A DNA stretch of 64,000 nucleotides from JACVRW01 sp963819635 (GTDB lineage: Bacteria > Actinomycetota > Thermoleophilia > Solirubrobacterales > Thermoleophilaceae): contig CAWFWX010000003.1 in NCBI GenBank assembly GCA_963819635.1, forward strand, positions 248,001 through 312,000, written 5' to 3'. Within the stretch, counting starts at the first letter, position 1. Each line of letters opens with the position of its first letter. A program made the position numbers and the translations under genes. The notes beneath the pieces are model-generated. The model had not been told where the DNA came from, made no database searches, and saw only the letters and a list, made by a program, of their open reading frames with translations. This document shows positions 43,100 to 52,248 of this stretch, one piece after another.

Positions 43100-43120
43100 G
43101 GTTACCCGAACCAGGTAACC
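43100..43120. repeat. palindrome at the start of the secreted protein gene
   Basis: GGTTACC-N7-GGTAACC is a perfect 7-bp inverted repeat that begins next to the start codon of the minus-strand gene. It could be an operator or a leader hairpin that covers the ribosome-binding region. Confidence 0.55.
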
Positions 43121-43160
43121 CGCCCCCAGTTGCGGGACGCTGCAGACAACCCACCAAATC

Positions 43161-43194
43161 GCGCTTCTGCACGAAGGATTGCGTGCAGAAGCGC
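43161..43194. repeat. 12-bp perfect inverted repeat in the mraZ upstream region
   Basis: GCGCTTCTGCAC (43161-43172) and GTGCAGAAGCGC (43183-43194) pair perfectly around a 10-base loop. The direct repeat AAATCGCGC flanks it at 43156 and 43205. The 343-bp gap (43100-43443) holds this hairpin, the palindrome at 43100, the mraZ promoter and the leader hairpin, but no gene. Confidence 0.65.
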
Positions 43195-43333
43195 TCCCTG
43201 GGCGCTAAATCGCGCCTCGAGGGGGCATTCGTCCCACCGCGTGCCACCCCATTTATTCCGCTCTACAGAGCCAAAAACAGGCGATCTCTGGCGCAGCGCG
43301 GACCACCATCGGACGGAAAGGTGGGGAATCGTG

Positions 43334-43365
43334 TTGCAGAGTGGGAGAGAGTGGGGTACGGTGGC
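43334..43365 (+). promoter_or_regulatory. dcw operon promoter with MraZ-binding repeats
   Basis: TTGCAG (43334-43339) and TACGGT (43357-43362) form -35 and -10 boxes at 17-bp spacing. The GTGGG units at 43341, 43351 and 43361 (last reads GTGGC) are spaced exactly 10 bp, the known MraZ box pattern. They lie between and over the promoter boxes, predicting autorepression by MraZ. Confidence 0.85.
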
Positions 43366-43376
43366 ACCCAGCAATC

Positions 43377-43417
43377 GACCGGAGTGGCGGGGCTCCTCCC
43401 ACTCCGCCACTCCGGTC
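43377..43417 (+). promoter_or_regulatory. 14-bp leader hairpin of the mraZ operon
   Basis: GACCGGAGTGGCGG (43377-43390) pairs perfectly with CCGCCACTCCGGTC (43404-43417) around a 13-base pyrimidine-rich loop that contains CTCCTCCC. It begins about 8 bases after the predicted transcription start and ends 27 bp before the mraZ start. It may be an attenuator or protect the mRNA 5' end. Confidence 0.7.
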
Positions 43418-43443
43418 TGAACTTTCTCCCGGGGACATGAGCA

Positions 43444-43878
43444 TTGGCGTTTCGAGGCCACTTCGAGCACTCGCTGGACGCGAAGAACCGGCTCAGCATT
43501 CCGGCCCGGTTCCGCGCGGCGTTCTCAAGTGGAACCGTTCTGGCCAAGGACTTCGAACCCTGCGTCGCCGTCTGGACCGCCGAGGCGCACGAGGCGATCG
43601 TCGAGCGCGCGCTGGGCGCCCTGAACCCGATGGGCAAGGACTACCGCCAGCTGTCGCGCTACTTCCAGGGCAACTCCTTCGACACGGAGCTCGACGCGAG
43701 CGGCCGCGTGATCCTTCCGGCGCCGCTGCTCGACCACACCCGCATCGAGAAGGAGGTCGTGGTCGTCGGCGTGGGGGACCACCTCGAGGTCTGGGCGAAG
43801 GAGCACTGGCAGGACCAGCAGCAGGCACTCGACGCGGAGATCGGGGAGGTGACGGAGCGCCTTGGCAATCCTTCTTGA
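43444..43878 (+). CDS. mraZ: transcriptional regulator MraZ
   Basis: A 144-residue MraZ with two SpoVT/AbrB-type DNA-binding repeats: FRGHFEHSLDAKNRLSIPAR at ~3-22 and FDTELDASGRVILPAPLL at ~79-96. MraZ forms a ring-shaped oligomer and represses the dcw cluster through GTGGG repeats, which are present at 43341-43365. The start is TTG at 43444, with GGGGA nine bases upstream; an ATG at 43437 is out of frame. It begins the dcw operon and is followed after one base by rsmH. Confidence 0.93.
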   Translation: MAFRGHFEHSLDAKNRLSIPARFRAAFSSGTVLAKDFEPCVAVWTAEAHEAIVERALGALNPMGKDYRQLSRYFQGNSFDTELDASGRVILPAPLLDHTRIEKEVVVVGVGDHLEVWAKEHWQDQQQALDAEIGEVTERLGNPS

Positions 43879-43879
43879 C

Positions 43880-44833
43880 ATGACGCGCGCGCACGTACCC
43901 GTCCTGGCCGGCGAACTGATCGAGCTCACCGCGCCGGCTCCGGGCGAGACGGTGGTCGACTGCACCTTCGGTGCGGGCGGCCATGCGCGCCTGATCGCCG
44001 ACCGAATCGGCTCGACGGGCACGCTCGTCTGCATCGACCGTGACCCGCTGGCGGAGGAGCACTTCGCCGAGCTCGCGCGCGAGGTGACCTGTGAGACGCG
44101 CTTCCTGCGGATGGACTACGCGGACGGGCTCGCGCTGCTGCGCGAGGAGGGGCAGTCGGCGGACGTGGTCTACCTCGACCTCGGCATCTCCTCGATGCAG
44201 GTGGACGCGCGCGAGCGCGGCTTCTCGTACTCGTACGACGCGCCGCTCGACATGCGCATGGACCCCGGCCAGCAGCTCGACGCGCGCGAGATCGTGAACA
44301 CCTGGGACGAGCGCCGCCTCGCCCAGCTGTTCCGGCGCCTGGGCGAGGACCCGAACTCGGGACGGATCGCCCGCGAGATCGTGAGGCGACGCGATCGTGA
44401 GCCGATCGAGACCACCGGTGAGCTCGTGGCCGCGATCGAGGCGGCGCTGCCGGCCGCCGTGCGGCGCAGCTTCGGCGCCGGCAGCCCCGCCAAGCGCGTC
44501 TTCCAGGCGATCCGGATCGCGGTGAATGCCGAGCTCGACTCGCTCGACCGCGCGCTGCCGCTTGCGTGGGGGCTGCTGCGCGAGGGCGGCCGTTTCGCGG
44601 CGATCTCCTTCCACTCGCTCGAGGACCGGCGCGTCAAGCGCTTCCTCGCGGAGCGCGCGCGCGGATGCGTGTGCCCGCCCGACTTCCCGGTCTGCGTCTG
44701 CGGCCGCGAGCCCGAGGCCGAGCTGATCACCGGCCGCTCGGTCGTGCCCACGCCCGGCGAGGTCGCCGACAACCCGCGCGCGAAGTCGAGCCGCCTGCGC
44801 TCGGCCCGCAAGCTCCGGTCGGGGTCCGCCTGA
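43880..44833 (+). CDS. rsmH: 16S rRNA (cytosine(1402)-N4)-methyltransferase RsmH
   Basis: A 317-residue methyltransferase that modifies C1402 in the ribosomal P site. The start MTRAHVPVLAGELIEL is standard; a TTG at 43862 would add six residues. SAM motif I reads VDCTFGAGGHARLI. VVYLDLGISSMQVD and RGFSYSYDAPLDMRMDP are family signatures, and the late AISFHSLEDRRVKRF is diagnostic. The ATG lies 1 bp after the mraZ stop and the stop overlaps the next ATG by TGATG. Confidence 0.94.
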   Translation: MTRAHVPVLAGELIELTAPAPGETVVDCTFGAGGHARLIADRIGSTGTLVCIDRDPLAEEHFAELAREVTCETRFLRMDYADGLALLREEGQSADVVYLDLGISSMQVDARERGFSYSYDAPLDMRMDPGQQLDAREIVNTWDERRLAQLFRRLGEDPNSGRIAREIVRRRDREPIETTGELVAAIEAALPAAVRRSFGAGSPAKRVFQAIRIAVNAELDSLDRALPLAWGLLREGGRFAAISFHSLEDRRVKRFLAERARGCVCPPDFPVCVCGREPEAELITGRSVVPTPGEVADNPRAKSSRLRSARKLRSGSA

Positions 44834-45001
44834 TGGCACGAGCGGCAGCAGCCGCGGCGCGGCCCAAGGCGGCGCCCGCCCGGGCGAAGGCCGCGCCAGC
44901 GCGCCACAAGGCAGCTCCCGCCCGCGCCAAGGCGGCGCCCCGCGCGCCACTCGACTCGCCGCCGCACGGCCTCCTCGCGCGCCGTCCCCGCTCCGCGTCG
45001 C

Positions 45002-45607
45002 ATGTCGGGCGGCGCGGCCGCGCCGGCGGTGGCGCTTCCGGTCCGCGTCCTGAACGCGCCCTTCGCCCGCGCCGCACGCCGTCGCACCGGTGACGTCCTC
45101 GACGCCCTGCTCTCCGGCCGCGGCTGGATCGCGCTCGTGTTCGTGCTGCTCGCCGGCATCGTCTTCTTCAACGTCGACCTCCTCCAGATGAACCGCGACA
45201 TCGCCCAGAACGCCGACAAGATCTCGACGCTCAAGGGCGAGATCGCGAGAAACAGGCTCGATGTGGCTCGGCTCGCGTCGAGCGAGCGGATCCAGGAGTC
45301 GGCGGCCCAGCTCGGCCTCGTGCTGCCCGCGCCCGGCGAGGTGCGCTACCTGAAGGCCCGCCCCGAGCGCGACGCGCACCAGGCCGCGAAGCGCATCACG
45401 GCTCCGAACCTGTCCTACGTGCCGCCCGAGCCGATCGACACGGCCCCGGAGCCGGTTGACACCACCATCACGGATCCCGCCGCGACCGACCCGGCGGCGA
45501 CCGACCCGGCGGCCACCACGACCTATCCAACAGCGACGGCAGACCCGGCGGCGACCGACCCTGCCGCCGCCCCAGCGCCCACCACCACGGCGACCCCGGC
45601 GGGCTAG
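45002..45607 (+). CDS. ftsL: FtsL/DivIC-like cell division protein
   Basis: A 201-residue single-pass division protein. The transmembrane helix is WIALVFVLLAGIVFFNVDLL (~42-61). A leucine-zipper-like coil follows (ISTLKGEIARNRLDVARLAS) and the conserved ESAAQLGLVLPAPGEVRYL. A low-complexity Asp/Pro/Ala/Thr tail (~140-201) is encoded by repeats. FtsL forms a complex with FtsB and FtsQ and activates FtsWI. An open frame from ATG 44833 (overlapping the rsmH stop) encodes an Ala/Pro/Lys-rich stretch with AAPARAK repeats that shifts out of frame before 45093. The true N-terminus may be at 44833, with a +1 insertion between about 44945 and 45000. Confidence 0.8.
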   Translation: MSGGAAAPAVALPVRVLNAPFARAARRRTGDVLDALLSGRGWIALVFVLLAGIVFFNVDLLQMNRDIAQNADKISTLKGEIARNRLDVARLASSERIQESAAQLGLVLPAPGEVRYLKARPERDAHQAAKRITAPNLSYVPPEPIDTAPEPVDTTITDPAATDPAATDPAATTTYPTATADPAATDPAAAPAPTTTATPAG

Positions 45608-45610
45608 CCC

Positions 45611-47311
45611 GTGCCGGCCACGCAGCGCCGCCCGCCGACCCGCCAGCGAAGGCGCGGGCCGGGGCTCCCGCCTACCCGGATCGTGGAGCGCCGGATCGGG
45701 CTGCTGTTCGCGCTGTTCCTGCTCCTGCTCGGTCTGGCCGCGCTCAGGGCGACCTGGCTCGGCACGGTCAAGTCCGGGTCGTTGTCAGACCGTGCCGTGA
45801 GCCAGCAGATCGAGGACATCGCCGATCCGGCGCGGCGCGGAACGATCTACGACCGGAACGGCGTGGAGCTGGCGGTGTCGGAGGACTCGGTCACCGTCTT
45901 CGCGCATCCGTTCCTGATCAAGGACCCGGCGAAGCAGGCCGCGAGGCTCGCGCCCCTGGTCGGCCGCGACGAGGACGAGCTGCTCCGCGAGCTGTCCGAC
46001 CGGCAGAAGGGCTTCGTCTACCTGCGCCGGAAGATGGACGCGACGGTCGGCGAGCGAATCGAGAAGCTCGAGATCGAGGGGATCGGCACGGTCACCGAAC
46101 CGAAGCGCGTCTACCCGCAGGGCTATCTCGCCTCGCAGGTGCTGGGGCTCGTGGGAACCGACAACGTGGGCCTGTCCGGCCTCGAGTACTCGCAGGACGA
46201 GGGGCTCGGCGGCGATGACGGCGAGCGCCGGCTCGTCAAGGACGCGATGGGCGAGCCGGTCAGCCTCGTCGAGACGAAGCGGGCCGAGCCCGGCGACGAC
46301 CTCAGGCTGACGCTCGACGCGCGCATCCAGGAGCGGACCGAGGCGGTGCTCGCCGAGGTCGGCCAGACCTACACGCCGCAGGGCGCGACCGCCGTCGTGA
46401 TGGACCCGCGCAGCGGCGAGATCCTCGCGCTCGCCAACTGGCCGCGCGTGGACGCGAACAACGTGGACGGGGCGCCGGCGTTCGCGCGACAGAACCGGGC
46501 GATCCAGGCGAACTACGAGCCGGGCTCGACCTTCAAGGCCTTCACGGTTTCGGGGGCAATCTCGGAGAAGCTCGTCGAGCCCGGTACGACGCTCTCGGTG
46601 CCGCCCGAGATCCAGGTCGCCGACCGGACGGTGGGCGAGGCGCACGACGCCGGCGGCGGCATCAAGAGCGTGGCCCAGATCCTCAAGGAGTCCTCGAACG
46701 TCGGCTCGGTGATGATCGGGCTGAAGCTGGGGGCGAAGCACTTCGACAAGTGGGTGCGCCGCTTCGGCTTCGGCAAGCCGACCGGCGTGGACCTGCCGGG
46801 CGAGGAGGGCGGGATCGTCCTCCGTCCCGAGCACTACTCGGGCTCCTCGATGGGGAACATGCCGATCGGGCAGGGCATCGCCGTCACGCCGATGCAGATG
46901 GCGACGGCCTACACCGCGATCGCCAATCACGGCCTGATGCGGCCCCCGTACATCGTCCAAGGCCACCGTCCCGCGGCGAAGCGGGTCCTGTCGCGCCGCA
47001 CGGCCGACGAGGTCTCGCACATGCTCGAGGGCGTCCTCGCCGCAGGCGGGACGGCTGAGGAGGCGCAGGTCGAGGGCTACACGCTCGCCGGGAAGACCGG
47101 CACCGCGGAGAAGGCGATCAAGGGCGGGTACTCGAAGACCGACTTCATCGCGTCGTTCATCGGCTACGCGCCGGCGAAGAACCCGCGCCTCCTGGTGGCG
47201 GTGATGGTCGACACCCCGCGCGGCGACATCTACGGCGGAACCGTGGCGGCGCCCGCGTTCGAGCGCATCATGGAGTTCGCCCTGCCGTACCTGAAGATCC
47301 CGCCGGGCTAG
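45611..47311 (+). CDS. ftsI: septal peptidoglycan transpeptidase FtsI (PBP)
   Basis: A 566-residue class B penicillin-binding protein. A single N-terminal helix (GLLFALFLLLLGLAALRATW, ~30-49) anchors it. RRGTIYDRNGVELAVSED begins the pedestal domain. The transpeptidase motifs are Ser306 in PGSTFKAF, SSN at 361-363 and KTG at 495-497. SMGNMPIGQGIAVTPMQMA is typical of FtsI. It crosslinks septal wall together with FtsW. The GTG lies 3 bp after the ftsL stop. The stop overlaps the stop of a convergent, unrelated gene, so the operon is interrupted here. Confidence 0.93.
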   Translation: MPATQRRPPTRQRRRGPGLPPTRIVERRIGLLFALFLLLLGLAALRATWLGTVKSGSLSDRAVSQQIEDIADPARRGTIYDRNGVELAVSEDSVTVFAHPFLIKDPAKQAARLAPLVGRDEDELLRELSDRQKGFVYLRRKMDATVGERIEKLEIEGIGTVTEPKRVYPQGYLASQVLGLVGTDNVGLSGLEYSQDEGLGGDDGERRLVKDAMGEPVSLVETKRAEPGDDLRLTLDARIQERTEAVLAEVGQTYTPQGATAVVMDPRSGEILALANWPRVDANNVDGAPAFARQNRAIQANYEPGSTFKAFTVSGAISEKLVEPGTTLSVPPEIQVADRTVGEAHDAGGGIKSVAQILKESSNVGSVMIGLKLGAKHFDKWVRRFGFGKPTGVDLPGEEGGIVLRPEHYSGSSMGNMPIGQGIAVTPMQMATAYTAIANHGLMRPPYIVQGHRPAAKRVLSRRTADEVSHMLEGVLAAGGTAEEAQVEGYTLAGKTGTAEKAIKGGYSKTDFIASFIGYAPAKNPRLLVAVMVDTPRGDIYGGTVAAPAFERIMEFALPYLKIPPG

Positions 47312-50300
47312 GCGGCGTCGGAGCCGTCGGCGTCGTCGTCGCCGTCGGGCGGGGCCAGCGCGTCGCGCATCCGCTCCTGGGCCATCCGGAGCTGCTCCAC
47401 GGCGCGCTCTGAGGCGAACGCAGCGCCCTGCGCCGCGGCCAGCTGGGCGTCGATGCGGGCGAGGCGCTCGCGCATGTGCGTCTGCGAGTCCTGAGCCTCC
47501 CGCAGCTCGAGCTCGGCCTCCGACAGCTTCGAGCGGAGCGACTCGACCTCCTGGGCCGCCATCCGGGTGCGGTCGAGCTCGCTCTCGGTGTCGGCGAGCT
47601 TGATGCGAAGCTCGGCCGCCTGAGCGCCGGCGCGATCGAGCGCCTTCTGCGTGACGACGAGCTCGTCCTGGCTGTCCTTCGCGACGGAGTGGGCCTCTGC
47701 GGCCTCCAGCCGGAGGGCCGCGACCTCGCCCGCCTCTTCCCGCAGGGTCGCGATCTCGGTTTCGAGCCCGGTCACCTGCTCGCGAACGCGTTCGAGCTCC
47801 TCGGCCGTCTCGTGCGCCGTCTCCAGCTCGCTGGAGAGCTTCTCCCTGGTGCTCTGCTCGTCGGCCAGCCGGCCGGCGAGCTCGTCGCGCGCCGTCGCGA
47901 GCTCGGCAAGCCGGGACGCGAGCTCGTCCTTCGCCGCGCGCTCCTCGTCCAGCCGGGCCTCGGCGGCCGCGGTCGTCTCGGCGAGCCGGGCCTCCGCGGC
48001 CGTGGTCGCCTCGGCCATCTCATTCTCAGCGGCGGCAGTTGCATCGGCGAGGCGCTTCTCGGCAGCGGCGGCTTCCTCGGCGAGCCGCGCCTCGGCGGCG
48101 GCGCTCACCTCGGCCATCTGCTCCTCGGTCGCCGCGGTCGCCTCGGCGAGGCGCTCCTCGGCGCGCTCGGTGGCGCCTCGCGCCTCGCGCAGCTCCCTGA
48201 TCAGACCCTCGTTCTTCGCCCGCGCACCGCTCAGCTGGGCGTTGAGGCCGTCGCTCGCGGCGCGCGCCTGGCCGAGCTCCGTCTCGAGCTCCTCGAGCTC
48301 CGTGCGCGACTCGGCGAGCTGCGACTCCAGTCCCGCCCGCGACGCGAGCGCCTCGTCCCGGGCGGTCTCCGCCTTGGTGCGGGCGGCGAGCGCTTCATCG
48401 CGGGCCGACTCGGCCTTGGCGTGGGCCGACTCAGCGTCCGCGAGCGACGCCAGCGCCTCATCTCGTGCGGTCTCGGCCTGCGTCGTCGCCTCGCGCAGGG
48501 CGTCGAGCTGAGCCTCAGCCTGCTCACGCCCCGCAACACCCTCGGTCGCGGCACTGCGCGCCCGTTCGACCTCGCCCCGGACCTCGTCGAGCGCGGCCTG
48601 GGCCTCCGTGGCGGCCGTGCGGGCCCCCTCGAGCTCGCCCTCGGCCTTGTCGCGGGCGGTTTCCGCCTCGATCGCGGCTGTGCGGGCCTGCTCGAGCTCG
48701 CTCTCGAGCCCGTCGCGTGCGGCGACGGCCTCGTCGCGTGCGACCTCGGCATCGGCGGCGGCGCTGCGGGCCTCGGCGAGCTCGCTTTCGGCCTTCTCGA
48801 GCGCGGTGCGGGTACGGGTGAGCTCCGCCTCCAGGTCGACCCCTGCGGCGTTCGCCTGCTCGAGCTCGGCGGCGAGGCGTGCTCGCTCGGAGAGCGCCTC
48901 CTCCAGCTCGCCGCTGTGATCGGTCGTCGAGGCGCGCGCCTCCACGAGCTCCGCCTTGACGCTCTCGAGCTGGGAGCGTGCCTCGGCGAGGTCGGCCTCG
49001 AGCGCGGCCCGCGCGGCGGCGACCTCGTCGCGATCGCGCTCGGCGCGGTCCGCGGTGGAGCGCGCTTCGGCGAGCTGGGCCGCGAGCGACTCGGCCTCGC
49101 TGCGTGCCTCCGCAAGCCGTGCGTCGACACTCTCGGTGGTGCTGCGCGTCTCGGCGAGCTGCTCCGCGAGCGTCCTGCTCTCCTCACGCGCACCGGCGAG
49201 CTCCGTCGACGCCCGCTCCAGCTCGGTCCGTGTCTCCTCGAGCTCCGCCGCGTTGCCGGCAGACGCCGCAACCGCCTCACGGAGCTGGGAGCCGAAGCTC
49301 TCCCGCTCCCCGAGCGCGCGAGCGAGCTCGGCCTCGAGGCGCTCGACCGCGGCGCGTTGCCTCGGTGAGCTTCTGATCGTGTTCCTCGCCGGCGGAGCGC
49401 GCTTCGGCAAGCTCCGACTCGAGCTGCTCAGTCCTCGCGCGAGTCTCAGCGAGGCCCGCCTCGGCCCGGTCGGCGGCCGCGCGTGCGTCGGCCAGGGCGG
49501 CCTCATTGCCCTCGGCGGCGGCGCGCGCCTCGCGCAGCCTTGCCTCGACTTCCTCGTCCTGGGTGCGGGTTCCTTCGAGCTGGCGCTCGAGCTCCTCGAC
49601 GCGCGCGTGAGCCGTATGAACGGTCTCCGCGAGGGTGTGACCCTTGGCGTCCGCGGCCTGGAGCTCGGTCTCGAGCTCGGCGGCGCGGCCGCGGATGCTC
49701 TCGAGTTCGCTCTGCGAGGCCGCAAGTTGGCGGCGAAGCGACTCGACCTCCGCCTGCGGTGCCTCCGCGCCTTCGCGCGCCGCGGCCAGCGCGGCCTCGA
49801 TCTCGGCGATGCGGCGCTCCGCCGCCTCGCGCTCCGCAGCGAGCTCGGCCTCGACGAACGCGACCCGCTCGGTGGCGCCGTCGCGCGCTGCGACAAGATC
49901 CGTCTCGATCTCCGCGATGCGCTCTGAGGCGGCCTGACGCTCGATCTCCGCGACGCGCTCGGCGGCTGCCTCGGCCTCGGCGATCCGCGCGGCGGCGGCT
50001 TCGCGCTCGGTCTCGGCGGCACGCTCGGCGGCTGCCTCGGCCTCGGCGATCCGCGCGGCGGCGGCTTCGCGCTCGGTCTCGGCGGCACGTTCGGCGGCTG
50101 CCTCGGCCTCGGCGACCCGCACGGCGGCGGTCTCAGCGGCTGCCTCGGCCTCGGCGATCCGCGCGGCGGCGGCTTCGCGCTCGGTCTCGGCGGCGCGCTC
50201 GGCGGCTGCCTCGGCCTCGGCGATCCGCTCGGCGGCGGCCTCGCGCTCCGCGGCGAGCTGGGCGTCGACGTCGGCGCTGCGCGTGGCGACCGCGTCGCGC

Positions 50301-51206
50301 TCGGCGGCGAGCGCCGCTTCGAGCTCGGTCACCTGTGTGCGCAGCGCGTCCACCTCGGCGGTTGCCTCGTCCGCGGCGGTGCGCGCGGCCGCCAGCTCTG
50401 CCACGAGCTGGTCCTGCTGCGCGCTGCTTCCGGTCGCGACGTCACGGGCGGCCGTCATTTCGGATCTGGAGGCCTCGAGATCGGCCTGGGCCTTCACGAG
50501 CTCCGTCTCGGCGCCGACAAGCTTGCGGCGCAGCTCGACGAGCTCCACCCGCATCCTCTCGGCCTCCTCGGAGCCGACGCCGGCCGCCGCGGCGGCGGCC
50601 TCGGCCGGAGTTCCCTCGCCGCTCGGCATCCACCTGCCAGAACACGGCGGCCGTGCTCGCCGGCTTGGCGGCCGGGGGGCCCGAGCCGCCCTCGGCGTCC
50701 TCGGCCGCCTCGGCCTCTGCCGCGAGCTCGGCGAGCAGCGCGTCCAGTGCGGAGCGGGTTGTCGCGGCGGGCTGCACCTCGAGCTTCGTCATCACCGCGA
50801 TGTCGTTCACCGCGAGCGAGTCGGCCGGGTCGGTCATCGCGACCAGGAGTCCTCCGCCCACGAACCCCACCGGAAGCGCCTGATAGCGCTTCGCAGCCGA
50901 CGGCCGGATCAGGGCCGCGGCGCCGCGGTCCAGCTCGAAGTCGTTCAGGTCGATGTAGGCGAGCCCGTAGCGCTCGGCGGTCGCCCGCGCAAGCTGCTCC
51001 TCGCTGATCGAGCCCTTCTCGACCAGCACCTGGGCGACCGTGCTGCCGCTGCGCGCCTCGCGCACGGCATCCTCGACGGCATCCGCGGTTGCGAAGCCGA
51101 GCTCGACGATCACATCGCTGAGGAAGCCCGACCGTCCGCCGGGCTCCGACGGCGGCACGACGCCCTTGGGCGGCGGCGGCGTCGCGGTGCTCGCCTCCGA
51201 GCTCAC
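47308..51206 (-). pseudogene. giant coiled-coil protein with N-terminal MshEN (c-di-GMP-binding-like) domain; two +1 frameshifts
   Basis: Joined, the product is about 1,298 residues. Residues ~25-155 match the MshEN/GspE N-terminal fold: FLSDVIVELGFATADAVEDA, VEKGSISEEQLARATAERYG, IRPSAAKRYQALPVGFVGGG and LLVAMTDPADSLAVNDI. MshEN domains bind c-di-GMP. Nearly all the remaining ~1,100 residues are Ala/Glu/Arg coiled coil, including 22-residue repeats encoded by a 66-bp tandem array, and the end is acidic (GDDDADGSDAA). Frames are joined by removing one base near 50630 and one near 49360. It lies on the opposite strand inside the dcw cluster, after a GAF/GGDEF-like gene that overlaps it by GTGA. 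A scaffold for growth or division sites is conceivable; no function is known to me. Confidence 0.75.
49961..50226. repeat. 66-bp tandem repeat within the coiled-coil gene
   Basis: A 66-bp unit recurs at about 49961, 50027, 50093 (a shortened 42-bp copy) and 50135, with the next at 50201. It encodes EAEAAAERAAETEREAAAAR-type 22-residue coiled-coil repeats. Near-identity suggests recent duplication or slippage, and such arrays are prone to assembly collapse. Confidence 0.8.
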
Positions 51207-52180
51207 ACCGGCTCCCCGGCGAGCTCGGCGGCGCCGCTGCCGGCCTCGGCCTCGATGCGGGCCAGGGCCGACTCCGGTGACTCCGCGTCGCCGAGCGAGC
51301 AGATCGCGTAGGAGAGCTCGAGCTGGGCGGGCCGCTCGTGGGTCACGCGCGTGAGCGCCTGGCCGTAGCGGCCGATGAACGCGGCCGCTCCCTCGAGCCC
51401 CTTGCAGCCCACGAGCACCGCGCCGAAGGTGTCCTCGCCGAGTCGGCCGGCGTGGTCGGTGCGGCGAATGGCGGTCTGCATCACGTCGGCAGCATCCTTC
51501 AGCATCAGCTCGGCCACCGCTGAGCCGTGCCGCGACGCGACCGTCGGCAGGTTCGAGATCCGGAACGCGAGCACGTACGTCTCGAGCGTCCCGCGCTCGG
51601 CGAGTCGCCACTCGCGCTCGGAGGCCTCCACGAACGCGACACGGTTGAGGAGGCCCGTGAGCGAGTCGGTCCGCTCGGGGTCGCGAAGCCGCTCGCCCAG
51701 CCGTCGCAGGTCGGCGCGCCACTTCACGCTCTCCCACTCGTATGTCAGTAGACGGCCAGCGACCGAGAGGACGTCGAGGTGCTCCTGCGTGAAGACATCT
51801 GTGCCCGAAGCGAGCGCGCACAGCGTGAGCGCGCCGGCGCCCGAGCTCGAATCGAGCGGAAGCGCCAGATACGAGCGCACCGAGAGCTGCTGGAGCGACT
51901 GCGGATCGAGGAAGCCGCGGCTTCCGCCGTTCGCGCCGGGCGCGAGCGGGACCGTCGAGCCGGCGCCCAGGGCGGAACTGGCCGCGCCCCGCACGTCGAT
52001 GAGGCGCAGCTCGCCCTCGTCCCAGTCCACCCGGCCAAGCAGTATCGACCCAGGCGGGAGCTCGGCCTCGATCAGGTCGAGGACCGTGTCAGCTGCCTCG
52101 GAGAAGCTTGTGAAGCGCCTTTCCGCGAGACGAGCGAGCGCGCTGAGGACGGTGCCGCTCACGGGGTCTGTATCGGCCAC
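51203..52180 (-). CDS. GAF domain protein with degenerate GGDEF domain
   Basis: A 325-residue cytoplasmic signalling protein. Residues ~20-160 are GAF-like (SFSEAADTVLDLIEAELPPG, VRSYLALPLDSSSGAGALTL). Residues ~175-310 follow the GGDEF fold: RTDSLTGLLNRVAFVEASER and RLGEDTFGAVLVG, where GGDEF is replaced by GEDTF. It probably cannot make c-di-GMP but may still bind a nucleotide or partner. It overlaps the giant MshEN coiled-coil gene by GTGA, so the two form one minus-strand transcript within the dcw cluster. Start GTG at 52180, divergent from murE. Confidence 0.75.
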   Translation of the reverse strand: MADTDPVSGTVLSALARLAERRFTSFSEAADTVLDLIEAELPPGSILLGRVDWDEGELRLIDVRGAASSALGAGSTVPLAPGANGGSRGFLDPQSLQQLSVRSYLALPLDSSSGAGALTLCALASGTDVFTQEHLDVLSVAGRLLTYEWESVKWRADLRRLGERLRDPERTDSLTGLLNRVAFVEASEREWRLAERGTLETYVLAFRISNLPTVASRHGSAVAELMLKDAADVMQTAIRRTDHAGRLGEDTFGAVLVGCKGLEGAAAFIGRYGQALTRVTHERPAQLELSYAICSLGDAESPESALARIEAEAGSGAAELAGEPV

Positions 52181-52229
52181 CTGGACGAAAGTCTGAGGGA
52201 TGCATGGCCAGCGGGTCGCCCGGAGCGGC

Positions 52230-52235
52230 TAATAA
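52230..52235 (+). promoter_or_regulatory. candidate -10 of an internal murE promoter
   Basis: TAATAA lies 13 bp before the ATG at 52249, within the gap between the divergent GAF-GGDEF gene and murE. A separate promoter is needed here because the upstream part of the dcw operon is cut off by two opposite-strand genes. No strong -35 is visible. Confidence 0.4.
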
Positions 52236-52248
52236 CCTGCCGGAATCC

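Noticed and set aside
49961..50226. CRISPR array
   Set aside because: The 66-bp repeats are contiguous, in frame and code for coiled coil, without unique spacers.
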